64,000 nt of DNA from Triplophysa rosa (taxonomy: Eukaryota; Chordata; Actinopteri; Cypriniformes; Nemacheilidae), in NCBI RefSeq assembly GCF_024868665.1, contig NC_079908.1, forward strand, positions 5,280,504 through 5,344,503, given 5' to 3'. Positions 23,028 to 35,126 of this stretch are shown one piece after another. The first letter of the stretch is position 1, and each line of letters begins with the position of its first letter. The translations under genes and the position numbers were made by a program. The notes beneath the pieces were generated by a model. That model was not told the origin of the DNA. It saw only the letters and a list, made by a program, of their open reading frames with translations, and made no database searches.

Positions 23028-24230
23028 CTGACAGAAAAGTAGCAGGTTCATAGCAGCTAGCAGAAGCAAGCTAGCTCCTCTCAATGCTCTCTACAAAGCC
23101 ACGCCTCCACATGTCAGTTACCTCATGTTTCTATTAAAGGTGAGACAACTAAACAGCACACAACACTTGACATTGCAATAATAATGAATAGAAACAATTT
23201 ATTTAAGGTTATTGTTAAAGCTTATAGTGGTTTTGTTGTTTATGCTAAAGCTTCCTGCATGGAGCAAATGCATATGCATTTGGACTGAATGCAAGGATTG
23301 GATGAATGTTTTATGGTCCCAAGACTTCCACAGAAGTTACATACAGTACATACAAACATTGTAATGTTTTTAACACTTTTAGACTCCCATCAGTATGTGA
23401 AGAGACTTTTAATTAATCCTAAAAATGTTGCTTTTAACATCTGTAACATAGCATATTAAATTTGCATTGATATCTTTTCAATGGACAAATAACAAAGGTT
23501 TTACTATAGTAGAAGTATAGTAACCATGCCATAAGCATAACACTATAATTGTTACCATTTTTACTACAAATTTAATTGTTAAAACATTGTTACTATAGTG
23601 AGACAAATATATTTGGTTTTACTACAAATAAACCAAAATCTATAGGTTACTATAGACCATGTTCAATTTTCATAAGAGACTTTTTGTTAAAGGTCAGATT
23701 AAAGAAATACATTTGTATATCAACTAAAGCAAAAACCAAAAATGTAACAAACTCATTTATGAACCTCAAACTCTGTCTGGTAAACAGCAAAGCTGCCTGT
23801 TTCTGCTTTCAGGCGTCTGTTTGGTTAGTTAAAGTTTCTCTCAACAAAGGTTTCATTGTTGAACTACTTCAGCATCAGCCAATAAAAAGTCCTTAATTGT
23901 GCAAGAGTTGGAAACAGTGTGAATATCTTTCACATGACACAATAATAATGACAAACGATGAACATGTATGATGATCATTGTTAATGAGTATAGAGAGAAG
24001 TGCTTTTAAAACGTCACTGTTCCAAACAAACACATCACATGATCCTGATGACCAGAGCAGAAGTCATGCTGTTTTTCTGATAGATGCATTGACCTGTAAT
24101 GTTCTGTGTGCACATTTGATGTCAGCAGAGTTTGTACATAGCAGATGTCATTATTTTGAACTGCTGGCTTTGAACAAAATAAGCAATGTTCGCAGTGAAG
24201 CAAGCGAATGTGTCAGTTGTGTGAAAGGAA
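23028..24230. other. Intergenic; TACTATAG-type repeat fragment near 23500-23660
   Basis: GGTTTTACTATAGTAGAAG, GTTACTATAGTGAGAC and GGTTACTATAGACC recur between 23500 and 23660. They resemble the ACTATGGTAATGG segment at 59810-59935 and are probably worn MITE pieces. No gene is seen. Confidence 0.35.
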
Positions 24231-24343
24231 GTGTGCGTGTGTGTGTGTGTGTGTGTGCGTGTGCGCGTGCGTGCGTGTGCGTGCGCGTGCGTGTGCGTGT
24301 GTGTGTGCGTGCGTGTGTGTGTGTGCACGCGTGCGTGCGTGCG
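24231..24343. repeat. (GT)n/(GC) microsatellite
   Basis: GTGTGT runs with regular CGTGCG interruptions over ~113 bp, followed by a GA-rich stretch at 24490-24545. Overlapping Cys/Val ORFs are artefacts. Confidence 0.95.
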
Positions 24344-24739
24344 TGAATGAGATTGTGACGTGTAACTGCAGGAAGCTACAGACTTCAATCACCAGCATAC
24401 TGTGAGACGGAGAGAGGGCGTGAATGAGAGAAAGTGAAGAAAGAATGCATGTTTCTGCAAAGATTAAATGCCAACTCTCACAGACAACCATCACAATCAT
24501 AGAGGCACGGAAAATTGAGAGAGAGTGAGTGAGAGAGAGAGAGAGTGATTATAACTCATAAAAATCTGAACTTGTATATAGAAACATATAACACTACTAT
24601 ACAGGGTTATTATAATTAACTAAAACTAACAAATGTAAGCTTACATATCATTTGAAAAACTTAGAAATGTTGCCTCTACAATAAGCTGAAATAAGTTAAG
24701 GCACTAAAATGTACATAAACTAAACTAAACTGAATAATT

Positions 24740-25011
24740 GAGCTGGTAATGATTAATCACGATTAATCACATCTAGAGTAAAAGTCTGTAAGTATTTTGT
24801 ATTTATAAACACATACACATGTATATATTTAAGAAAAATATGAAATATCAATAAATATTATGTACAATTTAAATTATATATAAATATATGTGTGCACATA
24901 TTTCCTAAATATTTACATGCTTTATAAATATGTTTATAAATACGAAATTGTTATGCACAGTACACAGACATAGCCTATATTCTTGGTTGCGATTAATTGC
25001 GAAGAAGCCCT
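24740..25011. mobile_element. GATTAATCAC-type MITE
   Basis: AGCTGGTAATGATTAATCAC on the left and GCGATTAATTGCGAAGAAGC on the right are inverted with several mismatches. The ends resemble those of the larger element at 32101-33083. The middle is A+T-rich. Confidence 0.5.
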
Positions 25012-25662
25012 ACTAAATAACAAAAATACTAAAATTAACATGAAACAGTAATGTAAGGTGTGGGAGGCTTCAGATTGGAATGAGCATTTGATTGGACAGC
25101 AGACTTGATGAGAGGTTGAAGTGTAGAATGATGTCATCAAAATTCGATGTGATACATGCGTTTTGAATATCTTTTAAAACGAGTTTTCATTTTGATTTCA
25201 TTGGGTCTTTGAGCTGTTTTCCTCATGGACACCAAAAAAATGTCCCCATAAGCTCAAAACAATTGTATTATTTTTGTACTGGTATTGCTATCTTTATTAC
25301 TATCATACTGTAGGGTTTTCCAGGACACACACACACATTAGCAGCCTCACTCCAAATTAAGGCTTACAGAAACACTGTTCATTGCCACACATACCATAAT
25401 CTTACACAGACACTCCAAACACACACACCCTTGATATATCCAGACGTCCCTCGGGGTAAAGTGAGGGTGACACTGTGAGCAGGAGTTTAGCTCTTAATTA
25501 GTCCTGAATTCATTTATTAAGTGTTTGAGGCAGTGTAAAGAATCAGAGAACTGCCAGAATAAACTCATTCTGCTGTGCTGGAAAGTGTGTGTGTACTTGT
25601 TTAGCTCTACTTGTTAGAGGCAAATTTCTGAAAAACTGATTCTCGCAAAAATAATAAACCTT
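25012..25662. other. Intergenic, no feature seen
   Basis: No coding evidence was found. A short (CA)n run lies at 25327-25341. Confidence 0.35.
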
Positions 25663-25666
25663 TTAA

Positions 25667-26215
25667 AGGGGTCGTATGACACGGCTAAAACGGATATTAT
25701 GGTTTGTTTTAGATGTAATGCAATGTGTATACACTATTTAAGGTTTAAAAACGCTGTATTTTCCACATACCGTGCATGTTTGTATCTCCTCTTTGCTCCG
25801 CCTCTCTGAAACGTGCAGATACAAAGCTCATCGCTCTGAAAAGCGAGGTGTGCTATGATTGGCCAGTTAACCAGTGCATTGTGATTGGTCAAATACTGCA
25901 AGCGTGTGACGGAAATGTAACGCCTCTTACCATATTTGGAACATCAGGTTCCAAAGCAATTGTACTGACAGGTACGCCCACCTTACTTGCGTATACATTT
26001 GGGCGGTCTTATCATACCAGGAGCTGACGTAGATTTGTGGGGGTGTGGTTACACGAGACGTTTCAGGCAGGTCGGGTGAGCTTTCGCTTTTAGATAGAAT
26101 GCATCTTTTGTTCCAACACTTTAATTTTTGCAATTTTACGTGTCTAATACATGCATGGGCAACTTATAACACACCAAAGACACAGAAAAACACGTGTTCG
26201 CGCCATATGACCCCT
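25667..26215 (+). mobile_element. TTAA-flanked piggyBac-type MITE, copy C
   Basis: The ends AGGGGTCGTATGACACGGC and GCGCCATATGACCCCT lie between TTAA at 25663-25666 and 26216-26219. The copy is 549 bp, colinear with 9385-9945 and in the same orientation. Confidence 0.8.
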
Positions 26216-26219
26216 TTAA

Positions 26220-27944
26220 CATGCTTTGTGAAGACAGCCCTAGTAAAAATGTGCCAAATTATTAACAAATAATGTTAACATCTTCATTAAAATCAAAAAT
26301 GGCGAAAAAGTCGTCTGTAGGATTAAGGTGTAGTCATTACAAATTGGCTTAATTTAGGAATTATGTAAACCAATTATACTTTCACATTATCTGGACAAAA
26401 TTGTTAACTTCTGCTCATACAAAACTCTGCACGCCATGCGATAAGTTGTTGCTAAGGTGTCCTATGTGGTTGCCTACTGGTCTGACTGCTCAGAAAAATA
26501 ATAGTACGCCATATTAATGAACATGAAGGAGAAGTGATGCAAACCGAAAAAATGCAGAGTTTTAATGCCAAGTGGCGACCGGAGAGTGAGTGGCTAATGT
26601 ATGAGTAAAGGTCATCTCCAATTTAACATCAAAAACACCATGCACGCATAGGACACATGATTCATAAATATCAAAGTGTGTTCGTGTTTTAAACTCCTTA
26701 AATGAAGAAAACACTAATGATGGGAAGTTTTCAAATATGGCATGATGTAAGCAAGCTATAGGACGAATGTGATGGATGAGTAGTTTTTATTTTTTTTGTG
26801 GGTGTGTGAACAAGTCTGTATTTACATATTAATTTCACTGACACAAACCTCCTAATTGTGAAGTCCTGCTCTTGTGCTGGGTTTTGTAGATAGTGTGAAC
26901 TTTGACCTCGTAGTGTCATTGATAAATCTCTCCATATCACTTCCTGTCCAGGCATCTCAATAATTCTTCCCGTCTATATCTGCTTTCTTTATTTCTTTAT
27001 GGTGTGTCGTAAGGGAAATGGTGAAAAGAAAAGCTTTAAAAGACGAGTCTTAATTTGAAAAAATGTGGAATAATAAAGGGCAGAGGGTCACAAAAAGTTG
27101 GATTTATCACATTGCCCCGTTCTTTTCTTACAGTAATGACTTTACGCAGATTTTTCAAGTTTCAAGGTTTGACAGCGCTGAAAAAAGGGTTAACTAAATG
27201 GGTCATATCATAAGTGGTAAAATTGTCTTTGATGTATGAGTCCATTGTAATATGAAATTAAATATCGCAAAAAATGATCGTTTGCAAGTTTATGACATCT
27301 AACAGAAATACGCATGAATGAAGAAGAAGCTTGGTCGGACATGTTATAGTGAGGCCGGGCTGTTGCTCAAGAAACCTACATGTGCTGAACATTTTAGTGT
27401 GATCTGTGTTTTGAATCTATCAGTGTTATGTAGGCTTTGCATTTCTGCATTTGACAATTTGATCACTTAAAACTCATCTTTAAGCATTAAAATATAGCAT
27501 ATGTCAAAGTTTTTTTTTGTTATTCTTTGGTATAGCTCTTGTATTTTCGCTTCTTTCTGTGTCTGCACCTCCCATTATGGCATCACATAGCCACTATCGA
27601 TTTATTCTCCCGCTGTGACTCATTCCACACACAGACGCACTTAATAATCAGTCACGTCATACCCACTATACTCACAGGTTTTACACCAACACACACATAC
27701 AAGCACAAACAAACACTTCTCATTGATTTTCTCAGCCTGAAAGCAGATTTGCTATTGGCTGAAAGTGACGGAAATATGAAGTGAAGATGAAAGAGAAAGA
27801 AAATGGGAAAACAGGAGTGCAGCAGGCTGGAACAGAACGGATGCATCTGAATATAAGATGAATCAATGATGCTGAGCGATGGAGGACAGACCATATCAGA
27901 GATGTCCAGTTGGGTGCATTTTGAAGCATGTGCTTTTTATCTGC
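26220..27944. other. Intergenic, no feature seen
   Basis: Nothing here resembles an exon with splice sites or an assignable element. Confidence 0.35.
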
Positions 27945-28467
27945 ATTCTTAAAAAAAAGGTAGTTCAAACGGTTCTTCGATGCCACAGAAGAACCTTTTG
28001 GTTCCATAAAGAACCTTTACGTCTGAAGAAACTTTCTGTTTCACAAAAGGCTCTTTGAGGCGAAAAAAGGTTCTTCAGATTATAAAAAGGTAAGAAAGAG
28101 ATGGTTCTTTAAAGCAGTGGTTCTCAAACTGGGGACCGTGGCCCCCTGGGGGGCCCCAAGATGGATCCAGGGGGGCCACAGATTTTGTGGCATTTTATGA
28201 AATATAGACATTTATCATAGATTTTATGCAATCAAATATCAGAAAAATGACACCACCAACCAAAATAATTGAGGTTCCAGCATTGTATAACTGAATGTTT
28301 TTGGTTTAATTAAAATTCTAAGTTTAAGATTATACGTCTTTATATGGGGTGCCGCAAACAAAAAAGTTTGAGAACCACTGCTTTAAAGAGCCTTTGTGGA
28401 ACCAAAAATGGTTCTTCTATGGCATCGCTGTGAAGAACCTTTGAAGCACCTTTATTTTTAAGAGCGT
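27945..28467. mobile_element. CACTCTTAAAA-family MITE split by a hAT MITE
   Basis: The left part (CATTCTTAAAAAAAAGGTAG to TTCTTTAAAG) and right part (CTTTAAAGAGCC to GCACCTTTATTTTTAAGAG) join into a palindrome colinear with 20382-20634. A 266-bp hAT-type element with one duplicated 8-mer separates them. Confidence 0.8.
28115..28380. mobile_element. hAT-type MITE with perfect 8-bp target duplication
   Basis: It begins CAGTGGTTCTCAAACTGGGG and ends AAGTTTGAGAACCACTG, a classic hAT terminus. CTTTAAAG occurs immediately before (28107-28114) and after (28381-28388). It is non-coding, with a GGGGGGCC-rich segment near the left end. Confidence 0.88.
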
Positions 28468-29300
28468 AGCTAGTATGCAGTATGGATACCTTGCATAGTA
28501 TGCAAATGAGCTCTGTGCATAGAATACCAGAAGACATACACCGGATGCAACCGAGCCCAGAGGCACTGAAACAGAGGCACTGTTTCCCAAGATGCCATGC
28601 CTCATTTTTTATAAATAAAACCAAAAGCCAGGCTTTCATTTTTAAACTCTTGGATTGGATTTATTATTTGTTATCACTGCCAAATACCACTAAACTTGGA
28701 ATAAAAAATGTATTTACACCTTCAAGATGTATAAAAGTCACATTAGAATCGAATGTTTTCATGTGTCAACAACATTTATATCCTTTTTTAAATCATTTTA
28801 AAAGAACAAAAGCAATACGAAATATCCGATTTCAAACCTAGTCTGTGTGTATATACATTTGCATACTACATACTAAATAGTATATAGTATGCTACTCTGA
28901 ATGCCTGTACGTCTGTAAAACTCACTCTTTTTGTACAAAAATATGCACAGATGTTTAAAATATGTTTTTGAAAGCCATCTTTATTTCCCTCAGCAATCTT
29001 GAGCAACTCAAGGAAACATCATGCCATCCTCTCTTAGCTTTGCGTCTCACATTACAGTACATTCTTCCCATCCCCTACATCACAATATTTGATTTAACCG
29101 CATTTTTTGGAGTACACACATCAGAGCGTCGAGTGAAGGGCAGCAAGAGAGCAGGGGAGAGGTGGAGGACTGGCATAAGCTCACACCTCCCATCATTCCC
29201 AGGAGTGAATAATTGCTCTGATGATGTTGGCTGAGGGAGGAGGGGAGCGTGACGTAACGTAGAGGACGTGAGGAGTCAGGGAATGCCCTTACAAAAAGAG
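28468..29300. other. Intergenic; worn AGTATGC repeat
   Basis: AGTATGCAGTATGG at 28472 and TAGTATATAGTATGC at ~28877 suggest the two ends of a worn inverted element, but the interior cannot be assigned. No gene is seen. Confidence 0.3.
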
Positions 29301-29352
29301 AGAGAGAGAGCGTGGGTGTACTCTCTCTCTTTCTCTCTCTCTCACTCTCTTG
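29301..29352. repeat. (GA)n/(CT)n low-complexity block
   Basis: GAGAGAGAGAGAG is followed within 20 bp by CTCTCTCTCTTTCTCTCTCT, so the block could fold on itself. Confidence 0.8.
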
Positions 29353-29439
29353 ATGTTGTGTGGCGTGAGAAAGTCGAGGCCCCAGCCCGTGTTTAAAGAT
29401 TCATGATGCAGAGCTCTGTGTCTCAGCTAAAGGCTCCAC

Positions 29440-29441
<2 letters not shown>

Positions 29442-29495
<54 letters not shown>
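29442..29495. repeat. Pure (CA)27 microsatellite
   Basis: It is an uninterrupted AC run of 54 bp, then GCGTGCG. The purity contrasts with the interrupted arrays elsewhere in the window. Confidence 0.95.
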
Positions 29496-29497
<2 letters not shown>

Positions 29498-30370
29498 GTG
29501 CGTTTCATATGCCTGCGGATCACACAAATGCAATTTAAGCTTGTGTATGCCAGGAAGATGTGCAAACGCTGCATGCAAATAAAACAGATTAACTAGAAAT
29601 ATGTGACATACTTTGCATCATTATATGGCTATTTCCAAATAAATATATAAATGGACATGAAATATTGATTTGAGTTGAATTTCAGAGGCTGCAGATACGA
29701 GAGATGAGAATCTAGAACAGCCATATGGGAAATCGCTTTCCTGGGTCAATTATACGGTCCTTACACGAAAAATATTTATTAGCAGAATGTCAAAGCAGAA
29801 TGAAGTATTCCAGAGTGCTGTGCGATAAATATATGAAGTAATGATCCATGTGTACGCTTCATATTTCAATTACTTCTTGTATTGGAACAAAGCGATGCAA
29901 TCTTGTGTGCCATATGACACGTTACGCTCCATAATGCAGCACTGTTCTTGCTTATCGCCGCATGCTGCTATTTATAGAGTCTCCCAAGAGCAGAGAAAGA
30001 CTCCCGTCTGAAAGAACACACACATAGGTATACACATACAGTATATGAGCTGAGAGAGGCTATAGGGTGCTTGAGTTAAATTGCTGAAACTTGCAGTGAG
30101 TACTTGAGAACAGGGTTAGACAAAACAGGTGAGAAATGTATGGATATGGTTGATGGGCACACACCTCAAGAAAAGAGGTGAGAAGAGAATAGAAAGGAGG
30201 TGAGACGTGAAATGGGGGTGGAGAACCAGAAAGAAAGACGTGAGGAAAATCATTCAAAATTGAAAGTCTTTATATAGCAGTGCAGGGCTTTTTCATTAAA
30301 CAATAACCAGTGAAATGAGACGATTAACCTTCAGAAAATGTTGATAATGAATATCAGGACAGCAAATCTG
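29496..30370. other. Intergenic, candidate conserved non-coding block
   Basis: 29690-29990 is free of the repeat families seen here, has balanced composition and includes CGCCGCATGCTGCTATTTAT. I see no exon. Conservation cannot be judged from one sequence. Confidence 0.3.
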
Positions 30371-30382
30371 TCAGCATGTAGG

Positions 30383-30500
30383 AATATATATATACATATA
30401 TATATATACAGTATATAATATATATAGTGTGTGTATATATATGTACATATACAGTATATAATAATAACACACACACATGTGTGTATATATATTAGTATAT
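30383..30500. repeat. (TA)n/(TG)n low-complexity tract
   Basis: ATATATATACATATATATAT and ACAGTATATAATATATATAG runs with (GT)n and (CA)n pieces form a ~120-bp tract with hairpin potential. Confidence 0.8.
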
Positions 30501-30742
30501 ATAGTTTAAAAAGTTTCCCAAATAGATAACTCCGTTTCTCGTTTTCAAAAAACATGTTTTATTAATGGAATGCACAATAAAAATCTCTTTTTTAAAATAA
30601 ACTTTTCATATTTGTGTGTGTGCGTGTGGGAAGGGTAAACCCTACGGTATGGGAGTTAGGGGTAGGGAATATGATATACAGTTTGTACCGTATAAAAACC
30701 ATTGCGTCTATGGAATGTCCCCATAAAACATGGGAACCCAAC

Positions 30743-30792
30743 ATGCGTGTGTGTGTGTGTGCGTGCGCGTGCGCGTGCGTGTGCGTGTGCGT

Positions 30793-30825
<33 letters not shown>

Positions 30826-30826
30826 A
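30743..30826. repeat. (GT)n/(GTGTGC)n microsatellite
   Basis: GTGTGT runs flank regular GTGCGT units over ~84 bp. ORFs across it are artefacts. Confidence 0.93.
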
Positions 30827-32100
30827 GTGCGTGCATGTGTCTAATGAATATCTTTCATTAGAAAACTAAATTCTTAATTAAAAAAATAATTTTGAAATGG
30901 ATTACTTGAACCATGCAATAAACAAAAGACAACCAATGAGAGTCCAGCATAGTTGGAAATTCATTCAATACTGTTTAAAAAGTTTCCCAGGTTGAGACAT
31001 CAAGAAGCTGGATGATAAAATGCCAAAAGAACGATTTTACACATAAAATAATATTACACAGTAATGCTATTATATTATATATTTATGAAATTAATATATA
31101 ACCGTGTATTACACAATGTATTATAACATAGTTTGAATTTAACTTGGGTTTAACAGGGTAGCAAGGGTGTGTTAGTTTGGTTTATTTGTAGTTATTTATG
31201 ATCCTTTTGTAACGTATCATTTTTATATTTAAGAATTTCTTGGATCACTATACTATACGGTTACGTATGTAACAGGGTTGAACTGTTCAGTTTGTGTCAA
31301 TACAGCAATATTTGAAACTAGCTATCGTAGGCCTACTTTTCGTGTTAAATGAATGTTGTGCGTGACAATATTTGACAGAACACACGTTAAAGGTAACAAA
31401 ACATTGGATTTGTGCCTGAAAAAAGTAATAGGGTGACCTATTCCTGATTATACTGTAGAAGCACAGGAGCATGTACAATGATGGTTGGACAATGACACAG
31501 ATTGAATTTCATATAAACGTTTCCTCCAGGGTTGCTACGAGACCAAAATAAGATCCAGGCCATGTTGTATCCAGGCCACTCCATCACTTTGCCGGAGGAA
31601 TAATGATGTAATGGGTTAAAGATTCTGCTGAACAGTATTGTTAGGTCATGGTGTAAAGAAACTAAGAGAGGTAGACATTCACAAACCAAATGATTTAATT
31701 GACACGGGAGCAAATGAACGCCCTCTTGTGGTGGGGATCATGGCTCCAGTCACATGCGTTCCATTGCTTTTACAGCCATCGCATGCTGATATACGTGATC
31801 TTCCGCTGCCCGTAGTAAGGTCACTTTTAAATCCCTTATGAATAAGTTAATGTTTCCACTGCAGCTTTCTATTTTTAGCAACAGCACATGAAATTAAGCT
31901 CATATATAACTACAGCTCAAAATTCCAAATGGTTTCTAAGACCAGAAAAGTAAAACAAGCGTACAGTAAGTTGGGCGCCATGTGATTGTTCAAGAGACTC
32001 GTGGATATTTAGGATAAATGTGCTTCCGGTAACATTACACTGAGAAGTATTCAGTGGCCACTAACATAACATCACACATGCTTCAGCAGAATTTATTAAT
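30827..32100. other. Intergenic, no feature seen
   Basis: No exon or assignable element was found. A short GAACGCCCTCTTGTGG-type motif at ~31710 is common in fish repeats. Confidence 0.35.
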
Positions 32101-33083
32101 AGGGCTGTCAATTTTAACGCGTTAACGCATACGATTAATTTTTTCAAATTAATGCGTGAAAAATATTTAAATATTTAACGCAATTAACGCAGCATCCGTT
32201 TGTTTTGACATTCTTTGTCTAGCGTTACATTATGTAATCACGCTCTTATTCGTGTACAGGCTTTTAAACCACTTAAGCGCGATTTTAAACGGTTGCTTTG
32301 ACGCGTTCAATGAAGATAGACAGCTTCTAAACTGTGGGACGCGGCAAAACGCAACGCGAGGTCCAGTCTGGTGTAAACAGTCATGGCCTGAAGGCTGCGT
32401 CGGGGAATCTCTGTCAGACAGCGCATCCCTGTTAAGTTCTCTTTCGTGCTTGAATGGATAAAACCATACAAGATTATGTCAGAAAGCCCGTTTTGTCTAG
32501 CGTTTTCTTAAGCAAGTCTTCAAAGTGTAAAATAAAATCTTAAATGAATGCAAAGAGTTGAGAAAATGGGAGTGCGGTGACGGTCAGATCTGCGTACTGA
32601 GACAGCTCTTAAAGGGGCCACGTTCTTAAACGTGCTGCTGTGACTCCTGTCACTAATGTTAATCTGTTAATCAAAGAACAAAATAAAAGAAGAAATCAAT
32701 GTGATTTTGTAGCTTTAATGAGAATTCTTCTGCATTTAATTTATAATTTAGCATTGAAGACTGTAAAGTGTTTGAGAACTTCCTTCAATTTCTGTATATT
32801 TCATGATGGCTCTCAATTATATTGTTGAATGGCTATAGTTAATGTTAAAATAATCAATTTAATAGAGACAGTTACAGTACTAATATCAAAATGTTTTCTT
32901 TCATTCATAAAATGACGCTGTTAAAGAAATATGTTGTTTCTACATCAATTTGAAGATTAAATGTGAAATTATTCAAATGTAAAAGTATATTTTAAAATAT
33001 TATTGTTATGTGTGATTAATCGTGATTAATCACAGAAAATGTGTGATTAATCCGATTAATTTTTTTAATCGATTGACAGCACT
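32101..33083. mobile_element. ~1-kb TIR element with AGGGCTGTCAA ends
   Basis: AGGGCTGTCAATTTTAACGC at the left is inverted to AATCGATTGACAGCACT at the right. Subterminal GATTAATCGTGATTAATCAC repeats occur near the right end and TTAACGCAATTAACGC near the left. The interior has no transposase ORF. A target duplication is not clear because both flanks are TTAAT-rich. Confidence 0.65.
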
Positions 33084-33783
33084 AATTAATACATCACAAT
33101 TCCATAATCATCATGTTTCTTCATATCACACTTATATCTCTTGCTGTGAAGGATTTCTATCTATTATAAAATCTGATCATCTCTACTTTGTTCAAGTAAC
33201 CAAAGCAGAAGACGAGTGAGACATGGGTTTGTTTGAGATGTCGCAGAGTGATTATCTCTCACGCAGAGCGGTGTGGCGTCTCTGTAAGGAAAACAAATGG
33301 AAAACATCCTCAAGAGATGCAGATGGAGCCCCGTCGGAATTCAATCTAGTGCTTTGGAGTCGTGCAGGGAATGTAAATCTCATACAAAATCACTCAGGGT
33401 CTGCTTGCTTTGGACGTCGTCGCCGGAGAGCAATGTTTTCCAATAACAGAGGCACTAGTGGACAAATTGGCCGACGTATGCCATAGTGATGAATGATGAG
33501 AAGGATTTTGTGACCATGGCAACTGTAAGCTTTGAGGCCGTCTGTGTTCTAGTGTACTCACAAAAGTTGACAGTTTTAGAAGAGGTGCACAATTAAAATA
33601 CCTCTTTTTTTATCGATGACTCATCATGTACTCGTGGGCGTGGCTAAGTTTTTAGCCAATACAATGCATTGGATAACTATGTAGCACAGCTACTTTACAA
33701 CTTTTAAGAATTCAGTATCTTCCTTTCATTAGTTTTATTTTAATGATTTGTCTGTTTAGTCTTTAAAATTCCATCCTCTCCAC
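33084..33783. other. Intergenic, no feature seen
   Basis: A short ORF at 33223-33486 has no recognisable family motif and no splice support. Otherwise nothing is seen. Confidence 0.35.
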
Positions 33784-34505
33784 AAGGACAGATTTACTAA
33801 CAGCTTGCGGCAGCGCAAACGCCTCGTTTGGCGTTGAAAAATAACTACTGTCTGTATTTACTAAACAGTCCCTGCAGGATTTTGTGATCGCAGAATATAA
33901 CGCATAATCAAACAAACTCCACAAAACTTGCACATTTTTGAGATTGTCGCAGATTCTCCGCATAATTTGGCCAAAGATCGCGCATTCTGTCAAAACCTGC
34001 TCCAAAAGTCAAGCAGAGAGATACTATAGAAGGGAGATAGAAGGGTCTGTAACACTTACAATTTGCTAACATCATCCGTTGCCATCTATTTAAAAAAAAT
34101 AGCCTCTGGTATCCTTTCCTTTGTTCCGCTGAAGGCGTTAGCATTAGCCGTTACGCTTTTTTGGCTAAAGGTTGCAGGCTAGTGGCTTTGAGTCAAGTCA
34201 ACCTTACCGATGTGTGTGTCACGCTCTTAAACAACACACCTGGAAAAACATAATGTTGTAAACATCGTGTTTATTTCGGTGTCAATGAACATTCATCACA
34301 ATGAACTAAACGCTGATTTCTTAAAAATATGCAAGGTTCATGGCATAAACTCATTGCGTAGACATTTCCACAACCATAAACATGAAACGATATGAGTGGT
34401 TGCTTGACCTCTTGAAAATGGCCTTTTGGGTGGGCCTTAAACTTAAAGCGGCTACGATTTCCAGACCTTCAGTATGAAATTCTGCTGCATGCCTTTTAAT
34501 CATAA

Positions 34506-35090
34506 TGTTATGGTTCTGCCTTCCTTGTCATAGTTTTTTGAGTCTGGTGGCAGAATCATGACAGACCCACGTGTTAAGTGAGAGAAAGACATGGCATTGT
34601 TTAGATATTGGCATGCCATGTGCTTTCTCGTGTCTTGTCTTTGGCCCCGCCCCGCCCCTCTCGTTCCTCATATAGCTTTCCTCCTGTGTCTCATTACCCA
34701 CACCTGCCCATTGTTATCCTCCTTTGTTAGTCTCCCTATTTAATGCCCTTGTATTTGCTGTCCTGTGCTGAATCGTTTTGTATAGTCTCCGTGTATGCTC
34801 GTGTTCCTCCTGCCTTGCAGATTGTACGTTTTGTGAATTGCCTTGCCTTGCCTTGCCTTGCCTTGTTACCCTTCCGTGTTTTGTAAGACGTTGTGTCATT
34901 GTTTATAGTTAGTTTATTTTTTGACCCTGTCCTTATGTTTTGCCCACATGTGGGATGTCTTTTGTTTTTGTATATATTCTTAGTTTAGTTTTCCCCCATC
35001 GAGGGTGTTTTGTTTAGTAATAAAGTCTTTGTGTTAGCCCCTTCACCAATGCTGCCTGCGCTTGGGTTCTTCCCCATTCAAACCCTGACA
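34506..35090 (+). repeat. Left LTR
   Basis: It carries AATAAAG near 35021 as poly(A) signal and a GCCTTGCCTT pentamer array at 34841-34866 (about five units). A terminal hairpin pairs TGGTTCTGCC-type start with GGCAGAATCATGACA. Confidence 0.85.
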
Positions 35091-35126
35091 GAACGATTCA
35101 GCCAACATAGAACCCAGCAGGGAGCC

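Noticed and set aside
22838..23053. ORF reading GLCWFKLVMCWFK, also at 53451-53741
   Set aside because: It is the translation of GCTGGTTTAAGCTGGTCATG units in the CCCTGTTGAA MITE family.
33223..33486. 87-codon ORF as a possible small gene
   Set aside because: No recognisable domain, no upstream promoter or poly(A) signal; length is within chance expectation.
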